From JAEUMG01 sp046349315 (GTDB lineage: Bacteria; Pseudomonadota; Alphaproteobacteria; Rhizobiales; Aestuariivirgaceae), in NCBI GenBank assembly GCA_046349315.1, contig JAXMCQ010000022.1, forward strand, positions 35,635 through 99,634: a stretch of 64,000 nucleotides of DNA, read 5' to 3'. Below the pieces are notes generated by a model. That model saw nothing but the letters and a program-made list of their open reading frames with translations, did no database searches and was not told the DNA's origin. Positions within the stretch are counted from its first letter, which is position 1. Each line of letters opens with the position of its first letter. The translations under genes and the position numbers were made by a program. Shown one piece after another: positions 16,021 to 24,624 of the stretch.

Positions 16021-16094
16021 GCCCGTATAGCTCAATGGCAGAGCATCGGTCTCCAAAACCGAGGATGTGGGTTCGACACCTGCTGCGGGTGCCA
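16021..16094 (+). tRNA. tRNA-Trp (anticodon CCA)
   Basis: The acceptor is gcccgta/tgcgggt with G-T pairs, and the D-arm is gctc/gagc. The anticodon stem tcggt/accga holds loop ctccaaa. The T-arm is gtggg-ttcgaca-cctgc, with two G-T pairs, and the end is encoded as gCCA. It lies nine bases after tRNA-His. The weak pairs suggest a divergent, element-borne copy rather than the housekeeping gene. Confidence 0.8.
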
Positions 16095-16377
16095 AACTCG
16101 TGCGCGATGCCCTGCGGAAGCGCGGGCTACAATTGCCGCACCGATCCGTCTCATCCCACAGACTTCGGTTATATTCCGAGGAAAGCGCTGGAGGTGCGGG
16201 ATTCACCAGAAATATTTGCCGTGGGTCGCAATTTCGCAGTCTAATTTCAGGCATTTGTGGCCACCGCAGCCGGCAAGCCCGCAGTGATGTTCAAAGGCAA
16301 TAACCGGGCCATCCTGCATGCCGCAGGAGGCCCCAAGAACACCCCGCGTTTAGAAGTACTTGGAAAGCAGCTGCGAC

Positions 16378-17283
16378 CTATTCGCCCGTATTCTTGGACC
16401 TAAAGGTAGACCGAATTAGCGTTTCTTTCGCTGATCCAAGATGAGCACGGCAGGCCAACTCGATCATCGCCACGTTCCGGCTCTTGAGCGCGTCGATATA
16501 GGTGATGTGTTCCTGTATCGCTACTACATTTCGCTGGCGCTCATCCTGCTTGTTCCACTGATAGTGGTAATGGAAGATCAGCGTAATGATGTCGTAGAAG
16601 TCGTCGATGAACCTGTTCGGTATCACGGAATTGATAAGCTGATGGAACCGGCTGTCGAGCGCAGAGAAGTCGTGATAGTGGGCTTCAATTTCGTCGAGCA
16701 AACTTAGGTGTTCGAGACGCAGCACGTCGATTTGCTGCCAGAAAAAGGAAGTGTCCGGCAAAGTGGCGAAGGCTTTTGCCGATCTCAACTCGAACATTTC
16801 ACGGATCTCGAAGAGTTCCAGCGCGAAGGCAGGCGTGAACCCTTTGAAGACCCATCCAGAATTCGGTCGCTTCTCGATCAGCCCAAAGCGTTGAAAGCGA
16901 TTGAGAAACTCGCGAATGCCCGTCGTCGCCACACCGAAGAGCCTCGCAAGTTCTAGTTCATTGATGGCTGTTCCCGGGCGCGCATTATCCCTCAGCATCC
17001 ATTCCATGAAGCGCTTTTCAACCTGCGCTGACGGCGGAACTGTCTCGTCTTCGGGAAAGCGAATTAATGCATCTGCTCGTGGCACTCCAGCGCGCTTGCA
17101 CCGCCCGGCGTCCACCAGTCCTTGATCCGATAGTTTCCGAAGGACCTTTCGAAGGGTCGTGCGGCTCACATTCAATTGTCTGCTCATGATGTTTTCGGAG
17201 GGCAATCGCTCACCCTCCGGAAGCCCGATCACAAGGTCCAAGGCATTGTTGAAAGCGCGCTTGTAGACGGCGTCGGTCTTCAT
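16378..17283 (-). CDS. GntR/FadR-type regulator with two N-terminal winged-helix domains
   Basis: From ATG 17283 (a TTG exists at 17295) the protein has 301 residues. A first GntR-type DNA-binding domain (about 1-70; 'PSENIMSRQLNVSRTTLRKVL') is followed by a second (about 85-150; 'NELELARLFGVATTGIREFL'). A helical FCD-like effector domain follows (about 160-295; 'LFEIREMFELRSAKAF', 'SRFHQLI'). Two winged helices in one chain are unusual. It is transcribed divergently from the sugar ABC operon starting at 17378 and is the likely regulator of that operon. The ligand would be the transported sugar or a product of it. Confidence 0.85.
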   Translation of the reverse strand: MKTDAVYKRAFNNALDLVIGLPEGERLPSENIMSRQLNVSRTTLRKVLRKLSDQGLVDAGRCKRAGVPRADALIRFPEDETVPPSAQVEKRFMEWMLRDNARPGTAINELELARLFGVATTGIREFLNRFQRFGLIEKRPNSGWVFKGFTPAFALELFEIREMFELRSAKAFATLPDTSFFWQQIDVLRLEHLSLLDEIEAHYHDFSALDSRFHQLINSVIPNRFIDDFYDIITLIFHYHYQWNKQDERQRNVVAIQEHITYIDALKSRNVAMIELACRAHLGSAKETLIRSTFRSKNTGE

Positions 17284-17307
17284 ATTGCACCCCAATCTGT
17301 CTTTTAA

Positions 17308-17354
17308 TACATAAAAAACAAATTGACCACGACCATTCTCCTAGTTTTTATCTA
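17308..17354. promoter_or_regulatory. Imperfect inverted repeat in the divergent intergenic region, candidate operator
   Basis: The half-sites tacataaaaaac (17308-17319) and gtttttatcta (17344-17354) are inverted copies with one mismatch and a one-base gap. They lie in the 94-base AT-rich region between the GntR-type regulator and the ABC operon. Spacing of about three helical turns and the divergent layout fit autoregulation with joint control. The repeat is seen; the binding role is inferred. Confidence 0.3.
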
Positions 17355-17377
17355 TAAGAAACCGGGCGTCTTAGGCC

Positions 17378-18427
17378 GTGACTGACATAATGGGTACCAA
17401 GCCAATTCCGTCTGAGGCGCAGCACAATGGTTTCGATCGTGTCCTTCCGACAATTTCAATCGGCTTGAGGCTTCTAAATTTCGGTCCCCTTCTGATCCTT
17501 GTCTTGCTGATCGCTCTTATCAGCCTCTTCACCCCCAATTTTCTGAAGCCGGTAAATATCGGCAACATCATCGCCCAGACGGCGGTGATCGCCATCGTGG
17601 CGATGGGTCAGCAACTTGTTATCCTTACTAGAGGCATCGACCTGTCGGTCGGTGCAAATCTCGCCCTCGCGACGGTGATCGGCGGCCTGGTTTTTCGACA
17701 GGTCGACTCCGCTTCTCTGGTCATCTTGGCGATGCTTCTGAGCGGTTTCGCCGTCGGCGCCGTAAACGGGTGCGTCTATGTATTCGGCCGCTTGCCACAT
17801 CCCTTCATCATTACGCTTGCAACACTCGGCATCTGCCGTGGCCTCGCGCTCGAACTTGCTGTCGGCCACACGACTATGCGCGGGATGCCTCAGGCCGTAG
17901 CGACAATTGGCGGAGGATCGACCCTCGGTATCCCAAATTCCTTCTTCGTTGTCTGCCTCGTCGCCGCTGCGCTGTGGATCTTGACGAAAGCCATGGTCTG
18001 GGGCCGCTGGACTTATGCGGTCGGCGGCGATCCCGAGGCTGCCCGCGAGATGGGCATTCCGGTTAGGGGCGTACTTGTTTCGACTTATCTAATCTCAGGA
18101 CTTTGCGCGGGCATTGGAGCTGTCGTCCTTGCAGGGCGCACGGAAGCGAGTTCTCCCCTTTACGGAAACCTGCTTGAGTTGGACACCATCGCCGCCGTCA
18201 TCATCGGGGGCGCGAGCTTTCTCGGCGGTCGCGGTCATCTCGGTCATGCTCTGCTCGGCGCAGTGATGATCGGAGTTATCCGGAACGCGCTCAATCTGCT
18301 GGATGTCGATATTTTTTTCCAGATGATCGCCATTGGCGTCATCATTGTCCTTGCAGTCGAAGCTGACGTTCTCCGCAATCACCTTGAGGCGCGGGTGCGG
18401 ACCCTTCGGTCAGCGAGGGCGGAATGA
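17378..18427 (+). CDS. Sugar/polyol ABC transporter permease (RbsC family)
   Basis: This 349-residue multi-pass membrane protein starts at GTG 17378 or ATG 17390; neither has a strong ribosome-binding site. It shows 'ILTRGIDLSVGANLA' near residue 85 and 'VIIGGASFLGGRG' near residue 275, both typical of the family. It overlaps the ATPase gene by four bases (ATGA). It is the first gene of an operon with ATPase, binding protein and two dehydrogenases. One permease species with a single-domain ATPase suggests homodimers of both, as in the Frc-type fructose importer of rhizobia. Confidence 0.9.
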   Translation: MTDIMGTKPIPSEAQHNGFDRVLPTISIGLRLLNFGPLLILVLLIALISLFTPNFLKPVNIGNIIAQTAVIAIVAMGQQLVILTRGIDLSVGANLALATVIGGLVFRQVDSASLVILAMLLSGFAVGAVNGCVYVFGRLPHPFIITLATLGICRGLALELAVGHTTMRGMPQAVATIGGGSTLGIPNSFFVVCLVAAALWILTKAMVWGRWTYAVGGDPEAAREMGIPVRGVLVSTYLISGLCAGIGAVVLAGRTEASSPLYGNLLELDTIAAVIIGGASFLGGRGHLGHALLGAVMIGVIRNALNLLDVDIFFQMIAIGVIIVLAVEADVLRNHLEARVRTLRSARAE

Positions 18428-19188
18428 TCGAGCCAGTATCCGCGCCCGTCCTCGCAGTTCGCCACGCGCATAAGCGCTTTGGTGCAGTACACGCACTGAA
18501 GGATGTGAGCCTTGAAGCGCGTCGGGGCGAGGTCTTGGCGCTGCTTGGCGACAATGGCGCCGGCAAATCGACGCTCATCAAATGCATCAGCGGCGTTCAC
18601 ACGATCGATGCGGGCCAAATCGTCCTCGACGGCATCCCTGTATCGGTTCACTCCCCGGCGGCTGCACGCCGTTCAGGCATAGAGACCGTCTATCAGGATC
18701 TTGCCCTCTTCCAGAATCTGACGCCCGCGCAGAACTTCTTCTGCGGGCGCGAGCTTGCCTCTCCGGCCTGGCTTCCGATGCCTCTTCGGTTTCTCAAACA
18801 CAAAGCGATGGATCGCGAGGCCCTGGGTGTCATCGAAAGACTCAAAGTCAATCTGCCCCGGTTCGATGCCCCTGTCGCGCTGATGTCGGGCGGCCAACGA
18901 CAAGCCATCGCAGTCGCACGAGCTACGGTGTTTGCGCGCAAACTGGTCATTCTCGATGAACCAACCGCAGCTCTGGGGTTGCGAGAGTCCCGCAAGGTTC
19001 TCGACTTGATTGCGCAGCTTCGGGATGAGGGCAACGCCGTGATTCTGATTACCCACAATATGGAGCACGTCGTCGAACTCGCCGACAGGGCTGTCGTCCT
19101 GAGACAGGGCCGAAAAGTCGGAGAGCTCAAACCTGATCGCGCCAACCAGCAGCAGCTCGTGGCGATGATCGTCGGCGCCGACAGATGA
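18424..19188 (+). CDS. Sugar ABC transporter ATPase, single-domain
   Basis: The 254-residue protein has one complete nucleotide-binding domain. Walker A is 'GDNGAGKST' (about residue 40), signature 'LMSGGQRQAIAVARA' and Walker B 'VILDEPTAALG', followed by an H-loop 'ITHNMEHV'. It corresponds to the N-terminal half of RbsA-type proteins and to FrcA-type stand-alone ATPases, so it should act as a homodimer under the permease. ATGA coupling to the permease sets the start. Confidence 0.92.
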   Translation: MIEPVSAPVLAVRHAHKRFGAVHALKDVSLEARRGEVLALLGDNGAGKSTLIKCISGVHTIDAGQIVLDGIPVSVHSPAAARRSGIETVYQDLALFQNLTPAQNFFCGRELASPAWLPMPLRFLKHKAMDREALGVIERLKVNLPRFDAPVALMSGGQRQAIAVARATVFARKLVILDEPTAALGLRESRKVLDLIAQLRDEGNAVILITHNMEHVVELADRAVVLRQGRKVGELKPDRANQQQLVAMIVGADR

Positions 19189-19228
19189 AGGGATTCGTAG
19201 ATCTGAAGTAGATCGCGAACAGAAGGAT

Positions 19229-19245
19229 CATCTCACGGTGAGATG
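19229..19245 (+). promoter_or_regulatory. Palindrome between ATPase and binding-protein genes
   Basis: catctcac-g-gtgagatg is a perfect 8-base inverted repeat with one central base. It lies about 20 bases before the binding-protein start and just upstream of its ribosome-binding site. It could be an operator for an internal promoter, or an RNA hairpin protecting the binding-protein message. Confidence 0.35.
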
Positions 19246-19265
19246 GTTCAGAATGGGAGGAGAAA

Positions 19266-20183
19266 ATGAGACTGCGATTATTGTTAGGAGGGCTTGCTCT
19301 CGTTTTGGCAACGGGCGGGCCTGCTGCCGCTGCCGACAATGTGAAGATCGGCTTTATCACCAAGTTTCCGGTGCCGTTCTTCGCAACCATGGAGAACGCC
19401 GCCAAGGCCTATGCGGCCGCTAATCCCGGCGTGGAAATCGTCTTTGCGCAAGGCGCCTCCGCAACCGATATCGAGGGACAAATCGCTCACATTGAATCGA
19501 TGGTGACGAAAGGCGTTCAGGGCATCGCCATCACTCCCGTCGATCCGACCGTCGCCGCAGCGCTCGACAAGGCCATAGCCCAAGGCGTCAAGGTGGTCCT
19601 TCTCGACAACAATATTCCCGATTGGAAGGGAAGGACGGCACTCGCGACAACCGACAACTACAATGCCGGCAAGATCGCAGGCGAGTATTTGAAGTCCGTG
19701 CTGAAGAGCGGCGACACACTCGGGATTCTTGAAGGCGTCCCAGGTGTGCCATCGCTTGACGATCGGGTAAATGGCATGCTCGACGGTCTCAAGGGTGTCG
19801 ATGTGAAGATTGTCGGGCGCGGCGCTACCAATTGTACGGAGGAGCTGGGAATCAACGTGGCCCAGGATCTTCTAACGGCCAATCCCGATCTCAAGGCAAT
19901 CTATGCCGCATGTGGACCGCCGGCAGCGGGAGCCGCACGCGCGATAAAGAATGCCAATATTGCCAATGACAAAATTGTCCTCGTCGGTTTCGATTTCTGC
20001 TGCGGTGAAGCGGAAGCTCTCACTGCCGGCATCGAGGACGCCAGTGTTGCGCAGTTTCCGGCGAAGATGTCGGAACTCGGAGTCGATGCACTTGTGAAAG
20101 CCATTAGAGGCGAACAAGTCGAATCGCTGATTGACTCAGGCGCTGCCTTGGTTACCAAGGACAACATGGCTAATTTCCAATAG
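19266..20183 (+). CDS. Sugar ABC transporter periplasmic binding protein
   Basis: This 305-residue protein has a signal peptide (cleavage near 'PAAAADN', about residue 22) and a strong ribosome-binding site (gggaggag) before ATG 19266. It belongs to the RbsB/FrcB-like type I periplasmic sugar-binding family. Examples are 'IGFITKFPVPFFATMENAAKAYA', with a large ligand-binding surface, and 'GIAITPVDPTVAAALDKA', typical of the first lobe. Its position after the permease and ATPase and before two sugar/polyol dehydrogenases suggests the ligand is a pentitol, hexitol or sugar acid. Confidence 0.9.
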   Translation: MRLRLLLGGLALVLATGGPAAAADNVKIGFITKFPVPFFATMENAAKAYAAANPGVEIVFAQGASATDIEGQIAHIESMVTKGVQGIAITPVDPTVAAALDKAIAQGVKVVLLDNNIPDWKGRTALATTDNYNAGKIAGEYLKSVLKSGDTLGILEGVPGVPSLDDRVNGMLDGLKGVDVKIVGRGATNCTEELGINVAQDLLTANPDLKAIYAACGPPAAGAARAIKNANIANDKIVLVGFDFCCGEAEALTAGIEDASVAQFPAKMSELGVDALVKAIRGEQVESLIDSGAALVTKDNMANFQ

Positions 20184-20189
20184 GAGTGC

Positions 20190-20212
20190 AGGGCCGGCTA
20201 CGTGCCGGCCCT
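20190..20212 (+). terminator. GC-rich hairpin between binding protein and dehydrogenase genes
   Basis: agggccggc-tacgt-gccggccct is a perfect nine-base-pair stem with a five-base loop. It begins seven bases after the binding-protein stop codon. No T run follows, so it is a partial terminator or an RNA stabiliser rather than a full stop. It also argues against the GTG at 20202, inside the loop, as a start codon. Confidence 0.5.
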
Positions 20213-20246
20213 ACCTCCGTGTTGCCCAAAGCAAGCGAAAATTAAA

Positions 20247-21269
20247 GTGCAAGAAGTCGTTGACGCTCTTATCTGCTCGAAACCCGGTATTCTGGAACTG
20301 ATCAAGCAACCCGTGGGGCGTCCAGATCCCCAGGCGGTTCTCGTACGTCCACGACGTGTCGGGATCTGCGGAACCGACTATCACATATTCGAGGGCAAGC
20401 ATCCTTTCCTGCTGTATCCTCGAATCATGGGGCATGAACTCGCCGTCGAAGTGGTCGACGCGCCCGTAGGATCTGGCCTCAAGTCCGGGTCCCTTTACAG
20501 CGTCAATCCCTACATCGCGTGCGGACACTGTATCGCTTGTCGCGCAGGCAAGCCAAACTGTTGCGTAAGCCTGTCGGTACTCGGGGTTCATCGCGATGGA
20601 GGCATGACTGGTCTTATGTCCCTGCCCGCCGGCAACCTAATCGAAGCACAGGGACTGACGGCCGACGAATGTGCCTCTGTAGAGTTCCTTGCCATTGGTG
20701 CACACGCGGTCCGGCGGGGTACTGTTGTCTGGGGAGACAGAGTTCTGGTGGTGGGGGCAGGACCGATTGGCCTTGGCGCTGCGCTCTTTGCGCGGCTCTC
20801 GGGTGGGAATGTATCCGTTCTGGATTCGAGCCCGGAACGGGCTGCAGTGGCACAATCCCTCATTGGGGTCAGCGCCATTTCGTCCAACGGCGATCCCGCG
20901 CGGGCTGTCGCCGACTCTACAGGCGGTGAGGGCTTCAACATTGTGTTTGACGCCACCGGCAACGAACGGGCGATGGAAAAGAGCTTCGACTATGTCTGCA
21001 ATGGCGGTCGTTACGTCCTGGTCGGTGTTGTGAAAGCTCCGATAACGTTCATGGATCCCGATTTCCATCGCAAGGAAATGACGCTTTATGCGAGCCGCAA
21101 TGCAACCTCGGCAGATTTCGAGACTGTGATCACGGCAATCCGAAACAAGGCTGTCCCGATAGATCGATTGATTACCCATCGCACGACCCTTGCCGAAGCA
21201 GTTCGGGACATCCCTCTTTGGGCAACCCAGAAGTCCGGATTGATCAAAGCGATGATCGAAGTTGACTGA
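20247..21269 (+). CDS. Zinc-dependent alcohol/polyol dehydrogenase (MDR family)
   Basis: The protein has about 340 residues from GTG 20247, chosen because family members begin a few residues before 'ALICSKPG'; the frame is open to 20202. It has catalytic zinc ligands in 'GICGTDYH' and 'MGHELA', the four structural zinc cysteines in 'CGHCIACRAGKPNCC', and the NAD-binding 'VGAGPIGLGAALFA'. It resembles the sorbitol/L-idonate/threonine dehydrogenase branch. In this operon it should oxidise a hydroxyl of the imported polyol or sugar acid. Its stop overlaps the next gene. Confidence 0.88.
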   Translation: MQEVVDALICSKPGILELIKQPVGRPDPQAVLVRPRRVGICGTDYHIFEGKHPFLLYPRIMGHELAVEVVDAPVGSGLKSGSLYSVNPYIACGHCIACRAGKPNCCVSLSVLGVHRDGGMTGLMSLPAGNLIEAQGLTADECASVEFLAIGAHAVRRGTVVWGDRVLVVGAGPIGLGAALFARLSGGNVSVLDSSPERAAVAQSLIGVSAISSNGDPARAVADSTGGEGFNIVFDATGNERAMEKSFDYVCNGGRYVLVGVVKAPITFMDPDFHRKEMTLYASRNATSADFETVITAIRNKAVPIDRLITHRTTLAEAVRDIPLWATQKSGLIKAMIEVD

Positions 21270-22740
21270 CGCCAGCTTGCGTCCTTGGCTCTCGGCCAGA
21301 ACCGGATTAGGCCGATTGCCCTATGATCGCTCGTCCGTAACTCCAGGAATCGTGCATCTTGGAATTGGCGCCTTTTGCCGCGCCCACACGGCGATGTATG
21401 TCGACAGCGTCCTTCCGATCGACCCGTCATGGGGGATCGTCGGCGCATCTCTCAAGCGTCCGGACACGCGCGATGCCTTGGCACCACAGGACTTCCTTTA
21501 CAGTCTGATCGAGCGTAGCGCGGCGGGTACGAAAGACAGGATCATCGGATCCCTGCTTAATGTCTATGTTGCGACGCACCATCGGGAGGGTCTCATCGCG
21601 ATCATGGCCGATCCGCGGATCCGGATCGTATCGCTCACGGTTACCGAGAAGGGCTATTGCCACGACCCTGCGACCGGCAAGCTTGACGAGAGTCATGCTG
21701 AGATACGTCATGATTTGGAGCATCCCAACGCGCCCTCGAGCGTACCCGGCCTGATTGTGAGAGCAATCGCGATGCGTCGACTGGCCGGGGTAGCGCCATT
21801 CACGGTCCTGTGTTGCGACAATCTTCCGTCAAACGGAGCGACGGTTGCCCGAATTATAACAGCCTTTGCCGCGCTTCGAAGCGACGAACTGGCGAGCTAT
21901 GTCGAGCGGTCTGTCGCGTTCCCTTCTACGATGGTCGATCGGATCGTACCCGCGACCACGGACAACGACCGGCGCCTTGCTTCCGATGCGACAGGACTCC
22001 GCGACAGATGGCCAGTCGTGACCGAGCCCTTTACCCAATGGGTTGTCGAAGACCGATTTGGCGGCGAGCGGCCTCCTTTGGAGCGCGCTCAGGTGCAGAT
22101 GGTAGGGGATGTGCATCCGTACGAGCTAATGAAGCTCAGAATGTTGAATGGAAGCCACTCTACTCTTGCCTATCTCGGCTATCTTGCCGGCTACGAATAT
22201 GTGAACACGGCTATCGCCGATCCCGCGCTCCGAGCACTTATCCATGACCTCATGACGGAAGAGGTGATGGGCACTCTGCCGAAAGGCTTGGGAGACCTCG
22301 ACGGCTATCGGGATGCACTGATCGAACGTTTCTGCAATCCGGCGCTTCAACATCGAACCTGGCAGATTGCGATGGATGGGAGTCAGAAGCTTCCGCAACG
22401 CCTGCTCGGCACGATTCGAGAGCGGCTCGCCGCAGGACTCCCCATCACCCGTCTCTCGTTGGGAGTTGCCGCATGGATGCGATTCGTCACCGGTGTAGGT
22501 GAGAATGGCGAGCGGATTGAAGTAAAAGATCCCCTAGCGCCACGCCTGCGCGCAACCGCCGATGCTGCAAACGGATCGCCGAGTGAGCTAGTGGAGGGAC
22601 TTTTGCGCGTTTCGGAAGTCTTCGGCAGAGATCTTTCCAGCAATCAGACATTCCGCACCCTGCTCCTGCGGTACGTGACTTCTCTCTATCAGCGCGGGGC
22701 GCTAGCGACCGCTAGTCTCGTCCATAGCGGTACACTTTAG
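21262..22740 (+). CDS. Mannitol dehydrogenase-family oxidoreductase (fructuronate reductase/UxuB-like)
   Basis: The 492-residue length is right for the long-chain mannitol dehydrogenase family. 'GIVHLGIGAFCRAH' near residue 30 is the family NAD(H) motif. The catalytic pattern K-x4-N-x2-H is present in 'MKLRMLNGSHS'. The start is a TTG overlapping the dehydrogenase stop codon, which gives full N-terminal alignment. The family interconverts polyols and ketoses, or mannonate and fructuronate. With the zinc dehydrogenase it forms a two-step oxidation path for the imported compound. Confidence 0.9.
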   Translation: MTDASLRPWLSARTGLGRLPYDRSSVTPGIVHLGIGAFCRAHTAMYVDSVLPIDPSWGIVGASLKRPDTRDALAPQDFLYSLIERSAAGTKDRIIGSLLNVYVATHHREGLIAIMADPRIRIVSLTVTEKGYCHDPATGKLDESHAEIRHDLEHPNAPSSVPGLIVRAIAMRRLAGVAPFTVLCCDNLPSNGATVARIITAFAALRSDELASYVERSVAFPSTMVDRIVPATTDNDRRLASDATGLRDRWPVVTEPFTQWVVEDRFGGERPPLERAQVQMVGDVHPYELMKLRMLNGSHSTLAYLGYLAGYEYVNTAIADPALRALIHDLMTEEVMGTLPKGLGDLDGYRDALIERFCNPALQHRTWQIAMDGSQKLPQRLLGTIRERLAAGLPITRLSLGVAAWMRFVTGVGENGERIEVKDPLAPRLRATADAANGSPSELVEGLLRVSEVFGRDLSSNQTFRTLLLRYVTSLYQRGALATASLVHSGTL

Positions 22741-23594
22741 GCACCAAATATAAAATTCTTCTCCTTCCTATTACTTTTTAGAGGTGACCGGTTCTACCCC
22801 ATCGTGTTCGCGCCCATCGCCGCATACCCTTGATCAGAATGTGGCCCGCCAGTCGTGCATCTGACATACGTAGAGGTGCCTTATGGCGCTGCCATTTACA
22901 TTCGATCTTTCGTCCGGGACGCGGAGTTTGTCACGGCAATAGCTAGCCCTGTGATGCTGGACTCATTTGCTCCTGGAAAATACAAGGCGTCACTGCGTTC
23001 GGCTGGCGGCGGAAGCGCCGGACTACTGCAAGCGCGAATTACCGTCAGTGACAACCAAACGGAGAAGACCGATCTTGAGATCGCCCTACGGCGCCGCCAC
23101 AGCCTACCACGGGGTCTATTCCATCAAAGGCTGCTGGGCTTGTGTGAGTCCTTTCTCGATCCAGATCTTTGGGTAAAACCTCCACGACAAGAAATCCGCA
23201 TTCTGATGCTCTACCGAGCGAACATTTCGGCGCGGGCTTGGCGATTGGTAGGATCGCTTCGGCGTGGCGATGTCGTTCGGAGAAGACATGAAAGCTGCAA
23301 AGCAAATGCTTACGCGAACTTTCCCAAGCCGACTCAGGCAACTTCACGCAATGCGCAATCACCTACTGCACATACAGCGCACACGACCGCTTCTAACATA
23401 TTGATTTCTTTACCCTGTCGTCCCCATCCATCATGGGCGCCACACAAAACCTGTGCTCGGAATATTGCACTGCCGCGGTCATCCTGCCTTTTCTCTTCCC
23501 TTCGCGCCCATCTATGAACGCGCAAGAGGCCTTTGAAAGGAGCCCTTACAGGCCGTGGATAACCGCCGGCTCAATTGAAAAGGAGCGCCTCAGA
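22741..23594. other. About 850 bases without a convincing gene
   Basis: After the mannitol-dehydrogenase-type gene, no frame has both a start signal and a recognisable pattern. The longest (plus strand 22855-23517) begins at GTG without a ribosome-binding site and changes composition halfway to a low-complexity His/Pro/Ser region. This is the junction between the polyol island and the amine island on the opposite strand. Confidence 0.5.
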
Positions 23595-24623
23595 TCAGTC
23601 CGTCCCTTCGACTGGAGATGCGCCGACTGACAGGCGATATGTCGTCTGCCAGATTTGCCCAGCCTTGAATGCGATGGCCGTAGGCTCGCCTTCGGCATTG
23701 ATCGGATTGCGCCCGGCAGAGGCCTTAATCCCGAGGCCGAGGGCGGCACAGGCCGGCTCTATACCGAGCGCCCTATGGCGCCGGTTCCAGGGTGGCGGCG
23801 CCAGACCCTCATTACTGTACCAAAGTATGCAAGAGGGCAGCGCTGTACGATCCCATTCGATCAGAACCGTGTATTGCTCATCGAGGTTGTCGGCAGCGAC
23901 TTCCCCCGACGCGCCGATCAATTGAACCGCATCCTCATACTGGCCGGCAAAGGGCGGCCGGCTGAAGTCTACAAATTTTCCTCCCTCGCCCGGCACGGCG
24001 GCGAGATCACTGAAGCGCCGGCCGAGACCCGCGAGCGGCCTCCCCTCGCCCATGAGGTAAGGAGACGTGATCCCAAAGCGAAACTCCCCGGGCCTGATCC
24101 GCATCGCTCCGTCTCTGCGGGGCAGTTTCAGAACCGGATGGATGCCGAGTGGCAGCGCCGCATCGTGGCGCGGCATGATGCGCAAGGTGCAAATAACAGC
24201 CGGTGTGCCCAGCTCTACCGCGAAATGGCGCTCTACCCAGGCAACGGGGTGCTCCGATGGATCGTCAAAGCGGATGGTGATGAAGTTCGAACCGCGATCG
24301 GCCAACGTCCATACGCCATTCGCTGCCGGCCCGTGCAATGGTCCGTCCGGAATTTCATCGGAGACGCCGCGCCAGTCCGGCGCGACCTCTTTCAGAGGTC
24401 CTGCAGCACCAAAGGGCACACAAATCCATTCGCCGCGCATATGAGCAAGGGTCGGCGGAATATCAGTCGGCAGACGCTCCTCGGCCCACGGCGGTACCGC
24501 GAGCGGTGAAATACTGCGGCCGTCGTCAAGGTCGAAGCGCGGCAGCATGGTGCCGCCTAGCGCGCTGACAGCGAGACTTCCCTTGTCCCAGCGCAACGCC
24601 CACTCAGCACCTGTCGGGTTCAT
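23595..24623 (-). CDS. Mutarotase-fold protein (aldose 1-epimerase/DUF4432-like)
   Basis: The protein has about 342 residues from ATG 24623; ATG 24641 would add 'MTRFSE'. The frame is open much further upstream, but that part is the antisense shadow of the next gene. It has the beta-sandwich style of galactose mutarotase-like proteins ('GPLHGPAANGVWTL', 'LPLGIHPVLKLP', 'IEWDRTALPSCILWYSNEG'). It is the last gene of the amine island, placed one base after the flavoprotein. The substrate is unknown; a carbohydrate-like or cyclic product of the pathway is possible. Confidence 0.7.
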   Translation of the reverse strand: MNPTGAEWALRWDKGSLAVSALGGTMLPRFDLDDGRSISPLAVPPWAEERLPTDIPPTLAHMRGEWICVPFGAAGPLKEVAPDWRGVSDEIPDGPLHGPAANGVWTLADRGSNFITIRFDDPSEHPVAWVERHFAVELGTPAVICTLRIMPRHDAALPLGIHPVLKLPRRDGAMRIRPGEFRFGITSPYLMGEGRPLAGLGRRFSDLAAVPGEGGKFVDFSRPPFAGQYEDAVQLIGASGEVAADNLDEQYTVLIEWDRTALPSCILWYSNEGLAPPPWNRRHRALGIEPACAALGLGIKASAGRNPINAEGEPTAIAFKAGQIWQTTYRLSVGASPVEGTD

Positions 24624-24624
24624 T

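Noticed and set aside
16095..16300. Possible further tRNA or small RNA after tRNA-Trp
   Set aside because: Short stems exist, but no anticodon loop and T-arm in the right register.
22855..23517. Plus-strand frame of 220 codons between the polyol and amine islands
   Set aside because: GTG start without ribosome-binding site; the composition shifts midway to low complexity; no family resemblance.
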